The notes below the pieces were generated by a model. It was given only the letters and a program-made list of their open reading frames with translations, ran no database searches and was not told the DNA's origin. Below are positions 26,796 to 35,317 of a stretch of DNA of 64,000 nucleotides, one piece after another (position 1 is the stretch's first letter; each line of letters opens with the position of its first letter). The position numbers were made by a program, and so were the translations under genes. This stretch comes from Sorangium cellulosum So0157-2 (GTDB lineage: Bacteria > Myxococcota_A > Polyangia > Polyangiales > Polyangiaceae), in the NCBI RefSeq assembly GCF_000418325.1, contig NC_021658.1, positions 7,330,001-7,394,000 of the forward strand, in the 5' to 3' direction.

Positions 26796-27362
26796 TCAAC
26801 ACCCCCGGGCGCGCTGCCCCTCCCCGCGGCGCCGCGACACCGGCCGCGCCGCGCGCACGGTGTGGGCCCCCCGCCTCGGCCACCCGCGCTGCGACCGCAC
26901 GAGCGGCGCGCCCGCCGACACCCCCACGCGCAGCAGCACCTCGTACGCGCGCTCCAGATCGCTGCCGATCACGTCGAGCTGCTCGTCCGTGAGCCCCCGC
27001 TTCGCCTTCGGGAAGAGGATGCCCTCCTCCTCGTCGGCGTGGTGGGCGAAAACGTCCCGCAGCAGCCGGAGCCGCGCCTCGAAGCGCACATCGGTCACCC
27101 GCGTGCGCAGCAGGTTGTCCGCCGCGAAGCGCGCGAGGCCGTGCTTCTCGTACGCGTCGTGGAGCGGCTTCCGATCGCCGGCCATCCGCTCGGCACACAC
27201 CGGGTAGAGGTACGTCTCCTCGATGCGTACGTGCGCGTCGATCATCCGGGAGAGCTGCGCGACCATCGATGTCCTGAGGCCCGGGCTGGGCTCGGCGGCG
27301 ATGCGCGCCATCAGGGCGCTGAGTTCGAGATGCTGCTGCTCCAAGAGATCGAGTGCGTCCAT
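26796..27362 (-). CDS. Hemerythrin HHE domain protein
   Basis: This 188-residue four-helix protein should bind a di-iron centre. Metal-ligand pattern: EQQHLELSAL near residues 8-17, DAHVRIEETYLYP near 42-54, KHGLARFAADNL near 73, and FAHHADEEEGILFP near 104-117. The C-terminal 45 residues are Arg-rich and probably disordered. HHE proteins of this type act in oxygen, nitric-oxide or iron sensing and repair. It is a single gene. Confidence 0.85.
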   Translation of the reverse strand: MDALDLLEQQHLELSALMARIAAEPSPGLRTSMVAQLSRMIDAHVRIEETYLYPVCAERMAGDRKPLHDAYEKHGLARFAADNLLRTRVTDVRFEARLRLLRDVFAHHADEEEGILFPKAKRGLTDEQLDVIGSDLERAYEVLLRVGVSAGAPLVRSQRGWPRRGAHTVRAARPVSRRRGEGQRARGC

Positions 27363-27521
27363 GGGGTTCCCCTCGCGTGAAGCTCACCGCGCCGCGTCGC
27401 CGCCCTTGAGCAGCGCGTGCACAGCCCGTATCCCGGTGCTGCGTGGCGCGGTGCAGGCGGCCCCGTCGTGGCAAGGAGCGGGCCGGCGCTGGAAGGGACC
27501 GCGGGCGCGCCGCGCGCGGGG

Positions 27522-28670
27522 CTACGCCCGGACCGCGGCGAGCGCGTCGCGCATCGCCGACGCGCCGGCGAAGCGGTGGTCCGGGTGCTTGGACAGGGCG
27601 CGGGCGAGCACCTCGTCGAGCACGCGCGGGACATCCCGGCGCTCCCGCCGGAGGGGCACGGGCGCGGAGCGCACGATCGCGACGAGCACGTCGAGATCGC
27701 CCCGGCCGCGGAAGGGGAGCTTGCCCGAGAGGGCGTAGTAGATGAGCAGCGCGGCGGCGAACAGGTCGCTCCGCTCGGTGATGGCGCGGCTGCGCATCGC
27801 CTGCTCCGGCGACATGAACAGCAGGGTGCCCACGAGCGACCCGGGGCTGTCGGGCGTCACCCCGTCGCCCTTGTCGACCCCGGGCTCGTGCGCGAAGCCG
27901 AGATCGATGAGCTTGACCGTCGGCGCTCCGTCTCCCGGCGCCCCGGCGCCCGGCGCCGCGGGGACGAGCAGGATGTTGCCCGGCTGGAGGTCGCGGTGGA
28001 CCACCTTCGCCGCGTGCATGGCCGCGAGGCCGGCGAGGATCTGGTCGGCGACGGCCAGCGCGCGATCGAGCGGCAGGGGGCCGTTCCGCCGCACCTCCTC
28101 GCTCAGGGTGATGCCGTCGAAGAGCGGCATCAGGAAGAACGGGCGCCCGTCCTCGAGGCGCCCCTCGCCGAGCACAGGGCAGACGTTCGGGTGGTCGATG
28201 CGGCGGGCGAGCTGGACCTCGCGGGCGAACCGGCTCTCGATGCCCGAGTCCCCCGCGTGCACGCGCCGGAGCACCTTGAGCGCGACCCGCTCCCCCGTCG
28301 CGACGCGGCGGGCCGCGTACACCGCGCCCATCCCCCCCTCGGCGATGAGCCGCTCGATGTGCAGTCCGTGCTCTGTACGGCCGACGAGCGGGTCGACCGC
28401 CGCGGTCCCACCTGGCGGGAGCCCCGCCGCCGCCCCGCCGCGCACCGCGGAGGGCGCGCTCGCCGCCCCCCGGTCGCGGCCCGCGTGGCGGACGATCCCG
28501 GAACGAGGAGGCAGCCGTCGCTCCGCGGCGGGGCCGAGGCCGTCGCCGCCGGGTTCGGGGAGCGCCTCAGCGAAGGCGGACCTGTCCCGGGCTGGACCGA
28601 AGGAACGACGGAGCGGGGAACCAGGAGCCACGTGAAGAACCTCGTCAGAAATTACCTGACGAGTGTCCAT
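27522..28670 (-). CDS. Hanks-type serine/threonine protein kinase with altered catalytic loop
   Basis: The start MDTRQVISDEV (28670) follows a good GGAGGG site; ATG 28715 is an alternative. The first ~95 residues are linker-like, then a kinase domain: glycine loop AEGGMGAVY, VALKVL with the ATP lysine, catalytic loop HRDLQPGN, LIDLGFA in place of DFG, MSPEQAM, and a C-lobe ending RFAGASAMRDAL. In the catalytic loop Lys (HRDLKPxN) is replaced by Gln; DLG for DFG is common in myxobacteria. No membrane segment or sensor domain is seen, so it is likely cytosolic. Confidence 0.88.
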   Translation of the reverse strand: MDTRQVISDEVLHVAPGSPLRRSFGPARDRSAFAEALPEPGGDGLGPAAERRLPPRSGIVRHAGRDRGAASAPSAVRGGAAAGLPPGGTAAVDPLVGRTEHGLHIERLIAEGGMGAVYAARRVATGERVALKVLRRVHAGDSGIESRFAREVQLARRIDHPNVCPVLGEGRLEDGRPFFLMPLFDGITLSEEVRRNGPLPLDRALAVADQILAGLAAMHAAKVVHRDLQPGNILLVPAAPGAGAPGDGAPTVKLIDLGFAHEPGVDKGDGVTPDSPGSLVGTLLFMSPEQAMRSRAITERSDLFAAALLIYYALSGKLPFRGRGDLDVLVAIVRSAPVPLRRERRDVPRVLDEVLARALSKHPDHRFAGASAMRDALAAVRA

Positions 28671-28885
28671 GGACCAGGCCCTCCGAGCAAGGAGATTGGG
28701 CACCGAAACGACCAACCCTGGATTTGGCCCCGCCGTCTTATGTCCCGTATCTACTAAGTTTTTGCCCGGACACAGCCGACCGCCCGAGGCGTTTTCGACC
28801 TGTCGGGGAAATCCCGAATGAATTTGTGTCCCGATCGCCGTTACGCTCGGCGCGTACTCATCATTACATGTAGGGGCGACAACGA
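28671..28885. other. Divergent promoter region between the kinase and exonuclease genes
   Basis: About 215 bases, AT-richer than the surroundings, with no gene. It holds the leader of the kinase (GGAGGG site) and of the exonuclease (AGGGGCGACAACGA before ATG 28886). No sure -10/-35 pair was identified. Confidence 0.45.
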
Positions 28886-29440
28886 ATGGCGAAGCGTCTT
28901 GATCTCATCCTCGTGATCGACGTCGAATCGACCTGCTGGGAGGGCAGCCCGCCGGAGGGCGAGGAGAACGAGATCATCGAGATCGGCGTGTGCACGCTGG
29001 AGGTCGCGTCGGGCCGGCGGCGCGACCGGCGCTCCCTCCTGGTGCGCCCCGAGCGCTCGCGCGTGAGCCCGTTCTGCACGGCGCTGACGACGCTGACGCA
29101 GGCCGACGTCGACGCGGGCGTGTCGTTCAAGGAGGCGTGCGCGACCCTGCGGGGCGAGCTCAAGGCGCAGGATCGCCTCTGGGCGAGCTACGGCGACTAC
29201 GACCGGCGCATGTTCGAGCGGCAGTGCCAGGCGCGGGGCGTGCCCTACCCGTTCGGCCCGAGCCACCTCAACGTGAAGAGCCTGTTCGCGGTGACGCACG
29301 CGCTCTCTCGCGAGATCGGGATGGCCGAGGCCCTGGAGCGCGCGGGCCTGCCGCTCGCGGGCACGCACCACCGCGGCGGCGACGACGCGTTCAACATCGC
29401 GGGCCTGCTCGCGCACGTGCTCCTGGCCGCGCGGCGGTGA
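28886..29440 (+). CDS. DEDDh 3'-5' exonuclease (ERI-1/KapD-like)
   Basis: This 184-residue protein fits the DEDDh exonuclease family. Exo I is VIDVESTCWEG (residues 10-20), with ESTCWE as in ERI-1-like exonucleases. Exo II is near WASYGDYDRRMFERQ (96-110), and Exo III is HHRGGDDAFNIAGL (160-173) with the catalytic His. It would trim RNA or DNA 3' ends. Single-gene unit converging on the membrane protein at 29460-31877. Confidence 0.85.
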   Translation: MAKRLDLILVIDVESTCWEGSPPEGEENEIIEIGVCTLEVASGRRRDRRSLLVRPERSRVSPFCTALTTLTQADVDAGVSFKEACATLRGELKAQDRLWASYGDYDRRMFERQCQARGVPYPFGPSHLNVKSLFAVTHALSREIGMAEALERAGLPLAGTHHRGGDDAFNIAGLLAHVLLAARR

Positions 29441-29459
29441 GGCCGGGCGCGCCGCGCGC

Positions 29460-31877
29460 TCAGCCGACCGGCGCGGCCTCGGGCACGTCGGGCTGCGCCC
29501 CCGCGGCGCCCCGCGCCGGCGACGCGCCGGCGGGATCGGCGCCCTCGGGCGCCGGCGCGCCGTCGCCCTCGGCGATCGCCCCGGCCGCCGCGGGCGGCAC
29601 GGCCGCCGCGGCGAGGAGGTACGCGAGGCCCGCGCCGAGCAGCAGGGCGCTGTAGCCGAGGTTCATCGCGCACAGGGCGCCGAGGGCCATCGCGATCGCG
29701 CCGGCGAGGGCGCCGAGCGACCAGCACCAGGGGAGCAGCGCCGGCGCGATCGAGGCGACGAGCTTGACCCCGAGCGGCGCGAGCGAGCCCGCGAGCAGGC
29801 CGAACGGCACGAGGAGCGCGACGGCGAGGAGCGCGCGCGGGAAGGCCGCGAGCCCGAGGCTCCACCGCGCGAGCGGGACGAGCCCCGCCGCGGCGAGCGC
29901 CGCGGCGACGACGAGCGCCTCGGCGACGCGCGCGGAGGTCCACGTCGCGGCGTCCGGCGCCACGCGGGCGGTGAGCAGGCCGCCCACGCCGGCCGAGACG
30001 AGGAGGATGACGAGGACGACCGGGAGCTCGTGCGCGGGCAGGTCGAGCAGGAGGAGCCCGTGCCGGAAGACGGCGAGCTCGACGAGCGCGAAGCCCGCGC
30101 CGATCGCGGCGAAGTAGAAGAGCGCGCGGGCCGGCCGCGGCGGGGGCGCGGCGTCGGGCGCCGCGGCGCCGCGGAGGAGGCGGCCGGCGCGCGCGGTCAG
30201 CGCGGGGAGCAGCGCGGCGAGCGCGAACAGGCCCGCGCTCGCGGCGAGCAGCGCGGCGAGCGCGAACAGGCCCGCCTGCTCGGCGCGCAGGGCCCCGAGG
30301 TCGCCGAGCACGGCGGGGAGGCGGCGCGCCGGGACGGCGTACGAGAAGAACGGCCGGTCGTCGGTGGGCGGCGCCAGGTCGACCGCCGCGTCGGGCGCGC
30401 GGCCGCCCCCCGAGGCGACGATCGACGCGCGGATCGGCGTCTGCGGCCGGTCGGGGGCGAACGCCTCCGAGAACTTGTGCCGGCGGCAGTGGCGGCGCAG
30501 CGCCTCGACGTCCTCGCGCGCGAGCGGCGTGCGCCGCGCGAGGAGCGCGGTCCGCTGCGCGGCGCTGCACGCGAAGAGGTGGTCCTTGGGCTCGGCCGCG
30601 CCCGCGCGGCGCAGCGCCGCGGTCGCGAGCGAGAGCAGGCGGTCGAAGTCGACGTCGGCGCGGCTCAGGACCAGCGTGCCCTCGGGCGGGAGGCGCGAGA
30701 GGAAGTCCCCGACGCCCTCGACCGTGTGGAGCCGGCTCTCGGACAGCGCGAGCGCGCCGGTCGACGACGCCTCGGCGGTCTCCGGCGACGGGATCACGAT
30801 GTTCCGGAAGAGCAGCGGCGTGCGCCGGGCGAAGCTCCGCCCGTCGCCCACGACGAGGTGGACCTCGGGCTTGTCGAACAGGTTGCCGTTGTAGGCGGCG
30901 TACCGGCCGCGCATCACCTCGAGGACGCCGCGGTCGCCCTCGACGGCGTAGACGTCCTTCAGCCCGGCCTTGAGCGCGGCGCGCACGTCGCGCCCGCCCC
31001 CGGCGCCGACGACGAGCGCCGGCCCCTGGTCCTTGTGGAGCGCGTAGGCCATGTCCTCGGGCTGGGCCGGGGGCGGCGTCTTCGCGTCGACGATCGGGCT
31101 CTGCGCGGCGCTGCCGATCCGCATCATCGCCGCGCCGGCCCGCGGCTTGTCGACCGTGATCAGCGAGCGCGCGCTCCAGGCCTCGTGCTCGGTGCGGTCG
31201 GCCGCGCCCCGGCGGAGGCCGGCGAGCCGGAGCCACGGGGCGCCGAGATCGCCGGCGAGGAGCACGAAGCCGCCGAGCACGAACGTGGCGACGAGGCCGC
31301 CGGGCGCCCGCTGCTCGCCGCCCTGCCCGCGCGCCGCGAGGTAGAAGAAGACGCCCGCCACCGCGAAGAAGATCGCCGCCGCGAGCGCGGCGCGCGGCGC
31401 GCCGGCGCGGAGCGCGGCGGCGGCCGCGAGCCCGCCGAGGGCGCCGCCGACGAGGTCGAGCAGGTAGAGGCGGGGCATCTCGGACGCGACGTGCCGGATC
31501 GCGGCGGCGAGCGCGAGGCCGGCGAGCGCGAACGGGACGGTGGACGCGGCGTAGAGCAGCGCGATCCACGGGAGCGCCCCGGGCGCCGGCCCGCGCTGCG
31601 AGAGCAGGATGACCGCCGCGAGCGTGGCGCCCGACGCGAGCGACGACAGGGTCGCCATGCGGGCGAAGAGCGCGGGCGGGCGGACGAGCGACGGGGCGAG
31701 GGTGAGCGCCGCGCCGCCCGCGCCGGCGCCGAGGAGCGGCAGCGCGAGCGCGACGAACGCGTGGGGCTCGCCGAACAGCGCCGCGCAGATCCGCATGAGC
31801 GAGATCTCGAGCAGGACGGTGGCGCACGCGAGGGCCGCGACGCCGCTGAAGAGGCCGCTCCGCTGGGAGACCCGCAT
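29460..31877 (-). CDS. Polytopic membrane protein with spermidine-synthase-like SAM domain
   Basis: This 805-residue protein has about six to seven N-terminal helices, a central soluble domain, then about seven more helices. The soluble part shows a Rossmann-type nucleotide site ALVVGAGGGRDVRAAL, the acidic strand YAVEGDRGVLEVM and VVGDGRSF, typical of membrane-anchored spermidine-synthase-like proteins (SpeE-like). Substrate is unknown. A duplicated stretch GLFALAALL occurs near residues 555-575. Ends in an Ala/Pro-rich tail. Confidence 0.8.
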   Translation of the reverse strand: MRVSQRSGLFSGVAALACATVLLEISLMRICAALFGEPHAFVALALPLLGAGAGGAALTLAPSLVRPPALFARMATLSSLASGATLAAVILLSQRGPAPGALPWIALLYAASTVPFALAGLALAAAIRHVASEMPRLYLLDLVGGALGGLAAAAALRAGAPRAALAAAIFFAVAGVFFYLAARGQGGEQRAPGGLVATFVLGGFVLLAGDLGAPWLRLAGLRRGAADRTEHEAWSARSLITVDKPRAGAAMMRIGSAAQSPIVDAKTPPPAQPEDMAYALHKDQGPALVVGAGGGRDVRAALKAGLKDVYAVEGDRGVLEVMRGRYAAYNGNLFDKPEVHLVVGDGRSFARRTPLLFRNIVIPSPETAEASSTGALALSESRLHTVEGVGDFLSRLPPEGTLVLSRADVDFDRLLSLATAALRRAGAAEPKDHLFACSAAQRTALLARRTPLAREDVEALRRHCRRHKFSEAFAPDRPQTPIRASIVASGGGRAPDAAVDLAPPTDDRPFFSYAVPARRLPAVLGDLGALRAEQAGLFALAALLAASAGLFALAALLPALTARAGRLLRGAAAPDAAPPPRPARALFYFAAIGAGFALVELAVFRHGLLLLDLPAHELPVVLVILLVSAGVGGLLTARVAPDAATWTSARVAEALVVAAALAAAGLVPLARWSLGLAAFPRALLAVALLVPFGLLAGSLAPLGVKLVASIAPALLPWCWSLGALAGAIAMALGALCAMNLGYSALLLGAGLAYLLAAAAVPPAAAGAIAEGDGAPAPEGADPAGASPARGAAGAQPDVPEAAPVG

Positions 31878-31910
31878 GGGCCCGCTCCTAGCACAGCGGG
31901 AAGCGGCCTT

Positions 31911-34484
31911 TCACCTCTCTCGACCGAGCGGGGCGAGCGGCCACGGCGCGAGCAGGGGCACCGGGCCGCTCGGCCGGAACCCGGGCGCGCCGGGGGGGCT
32001 CGCCGCCGCGGCCCCCGCCGGATCGACCTTCGCGCCGCGCGGCGGGGGCTCGCCCAGGCGCGGATCGGCCGCGCGGCTCTGTCCGCCCGGGCGCGGCTCC
32101 GACGCCCCGCTCTGTTTACCCAGGCGCGGCTCCGACGCGCCGCTTTGTCGACCCAGGCGCGGCTCCGACGCGCCGCTCTGTTTGCCCAGGCGCGGCTCCG
32201 ACGCCCCGCTCTGGCGGCCCAGGCGCGGCTCCGACGCGCCGCTTTGTCGACCCAGGCGCGGCTCCGACGCGCCGCTTTGTCGACCCAGGCGCGGCTCCGA
32301 CGCGCCGCTTTGTCGACCCAGGCGCGGCTCCGACGCGCCGCTTTGTCGACCCAGGCGCGGCTCCGACGCGCCGCTTTGTCGACCCAGGCGCGGCTCCGAC
32401 GCGCCGCTTTGTCGACCCAGGCGCGGCTCCGACGCGCCGCTTTGTCGACCCAGGCGCGGCTCCGACGCGCCGCTTTGTCGACCCAGGCGCGGCTCCGACG
32501 CGCCGCTTTGTCGACCCAGGCGCGGCTCCGACGCGCCGCTTTGTCGACCCAGGCGCGGCTCCGACGCGCCGCTTTGTCGACCCAGGCGCGGCTCCGACGC
32601 GCCGCTTTGTCGACCCAGGCGCGGCTCCGACGCGCCGCTTTGTCGACCCAGGCGCGGCTCCGACGCGCCGCTCTGGCGGCCCAGGCGCGGCTCCGACGCG
32701 CCGCTTTGTCGACCCAGGCGCGGCTCCGACGCGCCGCTCTGCCGGATCGCGCGCACGCACTCGTCCACCGTGAGGCGGCGCGGCCCGTACGCGGACGAGT
32801 TGGCCGCGTCGGCGTCCATCAGGCGCGTCGGGGTGTCGACCCCGAAATCGTCGGGGTGCCCCGGCTCGTCGAGCAGCACGTGGCCGAGCTCGTGCGACAG
32901 CGCGAACGAGGCGCGATCGGCCCGCAGGCCGGCGCGGTCCTCGATGATCGTGTTCCGGATCGCCCCGCCGTCGGCGAAGATGAACGACTCGCCGATGCGG
33001 CCGCCGCCGGCGAAGCTCGGGACCATCACGACGTCGATGGTCGCGGGGTCCCCGTCGTCGAACGCCTTGATCAGCGCGCGCTCCTCGACGGTGCCGGCGA
33101 TGGCGTCCGTGTCGCTGAAGTGCTGCAGGCCGTCCTCGAGCTCCACGGCGCCGATGCACGCCGTGAGCGTCGGGTCGGTGCTCAGCGCGCCCGACGCCGG
33201 CGGCTCGATCGCCGCGGGCGCGCCGCCCGGGCGCCGCACGAGCACGTCGGTGGTCCCGAACGCGCCCGCGCCGATGGCCGGGTTGTCCGACAGGCGCACC
33301 GAGAAGCCCGCGGCGCCGATCGCCGCGGCGACGGCGCGGGCCGCGGCGTCGGGGCGCATGCGGGGCCGGATCGCCGCGGTCACCTCGCGGCCGTCGACGC
33401 GCACCCGGATCGCGCCGCCGCTCGCCGGCAGGCCGTGGTCGCAGCCGATCGCGAGCAGGTGCGGGCGCGGCGGGTCGACGAAGCTGATGTCGAGCTCCTC
33501 CGGCGGGCCGAAGCTCACGCCGCACGCGCCCCAGAGGGCGTTCGCGCGCTCGACCTCCGCGCGCGCGATCGCGAGCGCGCCCGAGTCGTCGCCGCCCATC
33601 GGCGGCGGCCCGCCCGCGCGCGGCCGCACCATGAAGATGCGCAGGCGCGCGCGCGTGCGCCCGAGGGGCCCGAGCGGCGAGGCGCGCGGGCCGGCGATGC
33701 GGATCATCTGGAGCTTCGGCCCGTCGGGCAGGGCGACGACGAGCGCGCCGCCGACCTCGCCCTTCACGGAGCGATCGGCGATCATCGGGTGGTTGCGATC
33801 GATGTCGTCGGCCACGACCCGGAGGGGGCGCGTCGAGCCGCACACGAGGCCCGCCGGGACGTCCGGGGGGCACGCGACGTGGCCGAGCGGCACGCTGGGC
33901 AAGCGATCGATCGCCCGGCCGGACGGCGCCGCGGAGTGGACGTCGACGGTGAGCGGCAGGTCCTCGGCCGCGCCGATGACGAGCAGCCGGATCGCGTCGG
34001 GATCGTCGAGGTTCCCGAACGGATCGTCGCCGAGCCGGTCCGGGGGCGTGCGCTGGAGCGAGGCGTGGGAGCGCGCCATGTCGATGCGCGTCCCGGCGCC
34101 GTCGATGGCGCGGACCTCGAACGCGCTGATCGGCAGCGTCCTGCCGAAGAGGGCGATCTCGCTCCGGCCCGCCCGGACCGCCTGGAGCTCGACGCGGCGG
34201 GCGCCCGCGGGGATCGCGCTCCCCGGCTGGACGGGGCTGCCGTCGACGAGCAGCCGCAGGCCGTCCGGGATCGCCGCGGGCGCCTGGCTCGCGCCGCGCG
34301 GCGCGCGCAGCGCGAGGAGCTCCGGGGAGGGCGGCACGCGGCCCTGCTCGGCGTCGGGCACGCCGTCGGCGTCGTCGTCGTCCCGATCGACCACGATCAG
34401 CGCGGGCCCGTCCTGCGCGGCGGAGCTGGCCGGGCCGAGGAGCGCGCCGAGGAAGACCGAGAGTGCCGGAAGCCGGCCGTTCAT
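31911..34484 (-). CDS. Secreted zinc-metalloprotease-like protein with 20 x 11-residue repeats
   Basis: From ATG 34484 a signal peptide (LSVFLGALLGPASSAAQ) leads a 857-residue protein; ATG 34493 is an alternative. An acidic start (DRDDDDADGVPDAEQG) resembles calcium-binding thrombospondin type-3 motifs. Near residue 535 SFALSHELGHVLLDEPGH contains HExxH and RLMDAD follows, as in a metzincin-like met-turn, though the third ligand spacing is unusual. Residues about 581-800 are 20 copies of RQSGASEPRLG. Proline/arginine-rich tail. Protease activity is inferred from the motif only. Confidence 0.75.
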   Translation of the reverse strand: MNGRLPALSVFLGALLGPASSAAQDGPALIVVDRDDDDADGVPDAEQGRVPPSPELLALRAPRGASQAPAAIPDGLRLLVDGSPVQPGSAIPAGARRVELQAVRAGRSEIALFGRTLPISAFEVRAIDGAGTRIDMARSHASLQRTPPDRLGDDPFGNLDDPDAIRLLVIGAAEDLPLTVDVHSAAPSGRAIDRLPSVPLGHVACPPDVPAGLVCGSTRPLRVVADDIDRNHPMIADRSVKGEVGGALVVALPDGPKLQMIRIAGPRASPLGPLGRTRARLRIFMVRPRAGGPPPMGGDDSGALAIARAEVERANALWGACGVSFGPPEELDISFVDPPRPHLLAIGCDHGLPASGGAIRVRVDGREVTAAIRPRMRPDAAARAVAAAIGAAGFSVRLSDNPAIGAGAFGTTDVLVRRPGGAPAAIEPPASGALSTDPTLTACIGAVELEDGLQHFSDTDAIAGTVEERALIKAFDDGDPATIDVVMVPSFAGGGRIGESFIFADGGAIRNTIIEDRAGLRADRASFALSHELGHVLLDEPGHPDDFGVDTPTRLMDADAANSSAYGPRRLTVDECVRAIRQSGASEPRLGRQSGASEPRLGRQSGASEPRLGRQSGASEPRLGRQSGASEPRLGRQSGASEPRLGRQSGASEPRLGRQSGASEPRLGRQSGASEPRLGRQSGASEPRLGRQSGASEPRLGRQSGASEPRLGRQSGASEPRLGRQSGASEPRLGRQSGASEPRLGRQSGASEPRLGRQSGASEPRLGKQSGASEPRLGRQSGASEPRLGKQSGASEPRPGGQSRAADPRLGEPPPRGAKVDPAGAAAASPPGAPGFRPSGPVPLLAPWPLAPLGRER
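32085..32744. repeat. 33-bp tandem repeat, 20 copies (660 bp)
   Basis: Near-identical 33-base units in frame within the metalloprotease-like gene, coding (minus strand) for RQSGASEPRLG with rare K for R. Divergent units at both ends show where copies are older. No spacers, so not a CRISPR. Confidence 0.95.
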
Positions 34485-34617
34485 GGATCGCATCGCCCTG
34501 CCCGCTCGCCCTCCTCGACCCAGTCTATCGCGCCTTCGGCGGGGCGCAGCTCGCGCCCGCGCGCCGTCGGGAGCCCTCCGATGGCGGTGCGTCCGGCCCT
34601 GCGCCACGTGTCGCGCC

Positions 34618-35310
34618 ATGGCCAGCGTCAGCGCCGTCATTTTCGGTGTCGACGGCACGGTCCTCGACGCCGTCGATCTGCATGCGGCCGCCTGGCAGCG
34701 GGCCTTCGCGCGGTTCGGCCGCGAGGTCGCGCGGGAGAAGCTCAGGCGCCACGTCGGCGAGGGCGCGGACCGGCTCTTGCCGGTGTTCCTTTCGCCCGAG
34801 GAGATCGGCTGGATCGGCGCCGGGATCGCGGCGCTCCACGACGAGATCTACGCGCGCGAGCTCCTCCCCGGGGCGCGCGTCTTCCCGGGCGTGCGCGAGC
34901 TCTTCGAGCGCGTCGCGCGCGACGGGCGCCGGATCGTCGCCGCCGCGTCGATGTCGCGCGGCGCGCTCGACGCGAGCCTCGCGCGCGCCGGGGTGGGCGA
35001 CCTCGTCTCGTGGGCGGTGTCGGCGGACGACGCGGGGAGGTGGAAGCCGCATCCCGACGTCCTCGAGGCGGCGCTCGACCGGCTGGGCAGCGTCGATCCG
35101 CGCGAGGTGGTGCTGGTCGTCGACACGCCGTCCGGCGCCGAGGCCGCGGCCAAGCTCGGCATCCTGGCGGTGGGGCTGCGCTGCGGAGGCTTCCCCGAGA
35201 TGGAGCTCGTCGAGGCGGGGTGCGCGGCGCTCTACCGCGACCCGGAGGACCTCCTCGCGCGGTACGACGCGTCGCCGCTCGCGCCGGAGAGGGAGCGGCT
35301 CGCGGGGTAG
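34618..35310 (+). CDS. HAD-superfamily phosphatase-like protein lacking the nucleophile Asp
   Basis: The 230-residue product (ATG 34618) has the HAD order: motif I VIFGVDGTVLD, helical cap, motif II VAAASMSRGALD, motif III RWKPHPDVLE, and motif IV VLVVDTPSGAEAAAK. In motif I the nucleophilic Asp (FDxDGT) is Gly (FGVDGT), and motif IV has one Asp fewer than usual. It may be a non-catalytic HAD or bind phospho-ligands. GGT for GAT is a single-base change, so an error in the sequence is also possible. Confidence 0.78.
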   Translation: MASVSAVIFGVDGTVLDAVDLHAAAWQRAFARFGREVAREKLRRHVGEGADRLLPVFLSPEEIGWIGAGIAALHDEIYARELLPGARVFPGVRELFERVARDGRRIVAAASMSRGALDASLARAGVGDLVSWAVSADDAGRWKPHPDVLEAALDRLGSVDPREVVLVVDTPSGAEAAAKLGILAVGLRCGGFPEMELVEAGCAALYRDPEDLLARYDASPLAPERERLAG

Positions 35311-35317
35311 TCGCGGC

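Noticed and set aside
32085-32744. Possible CRISPR array in the 33-bp repeats
   Set aside because: No spacers; the repeat is in frame within a gene.
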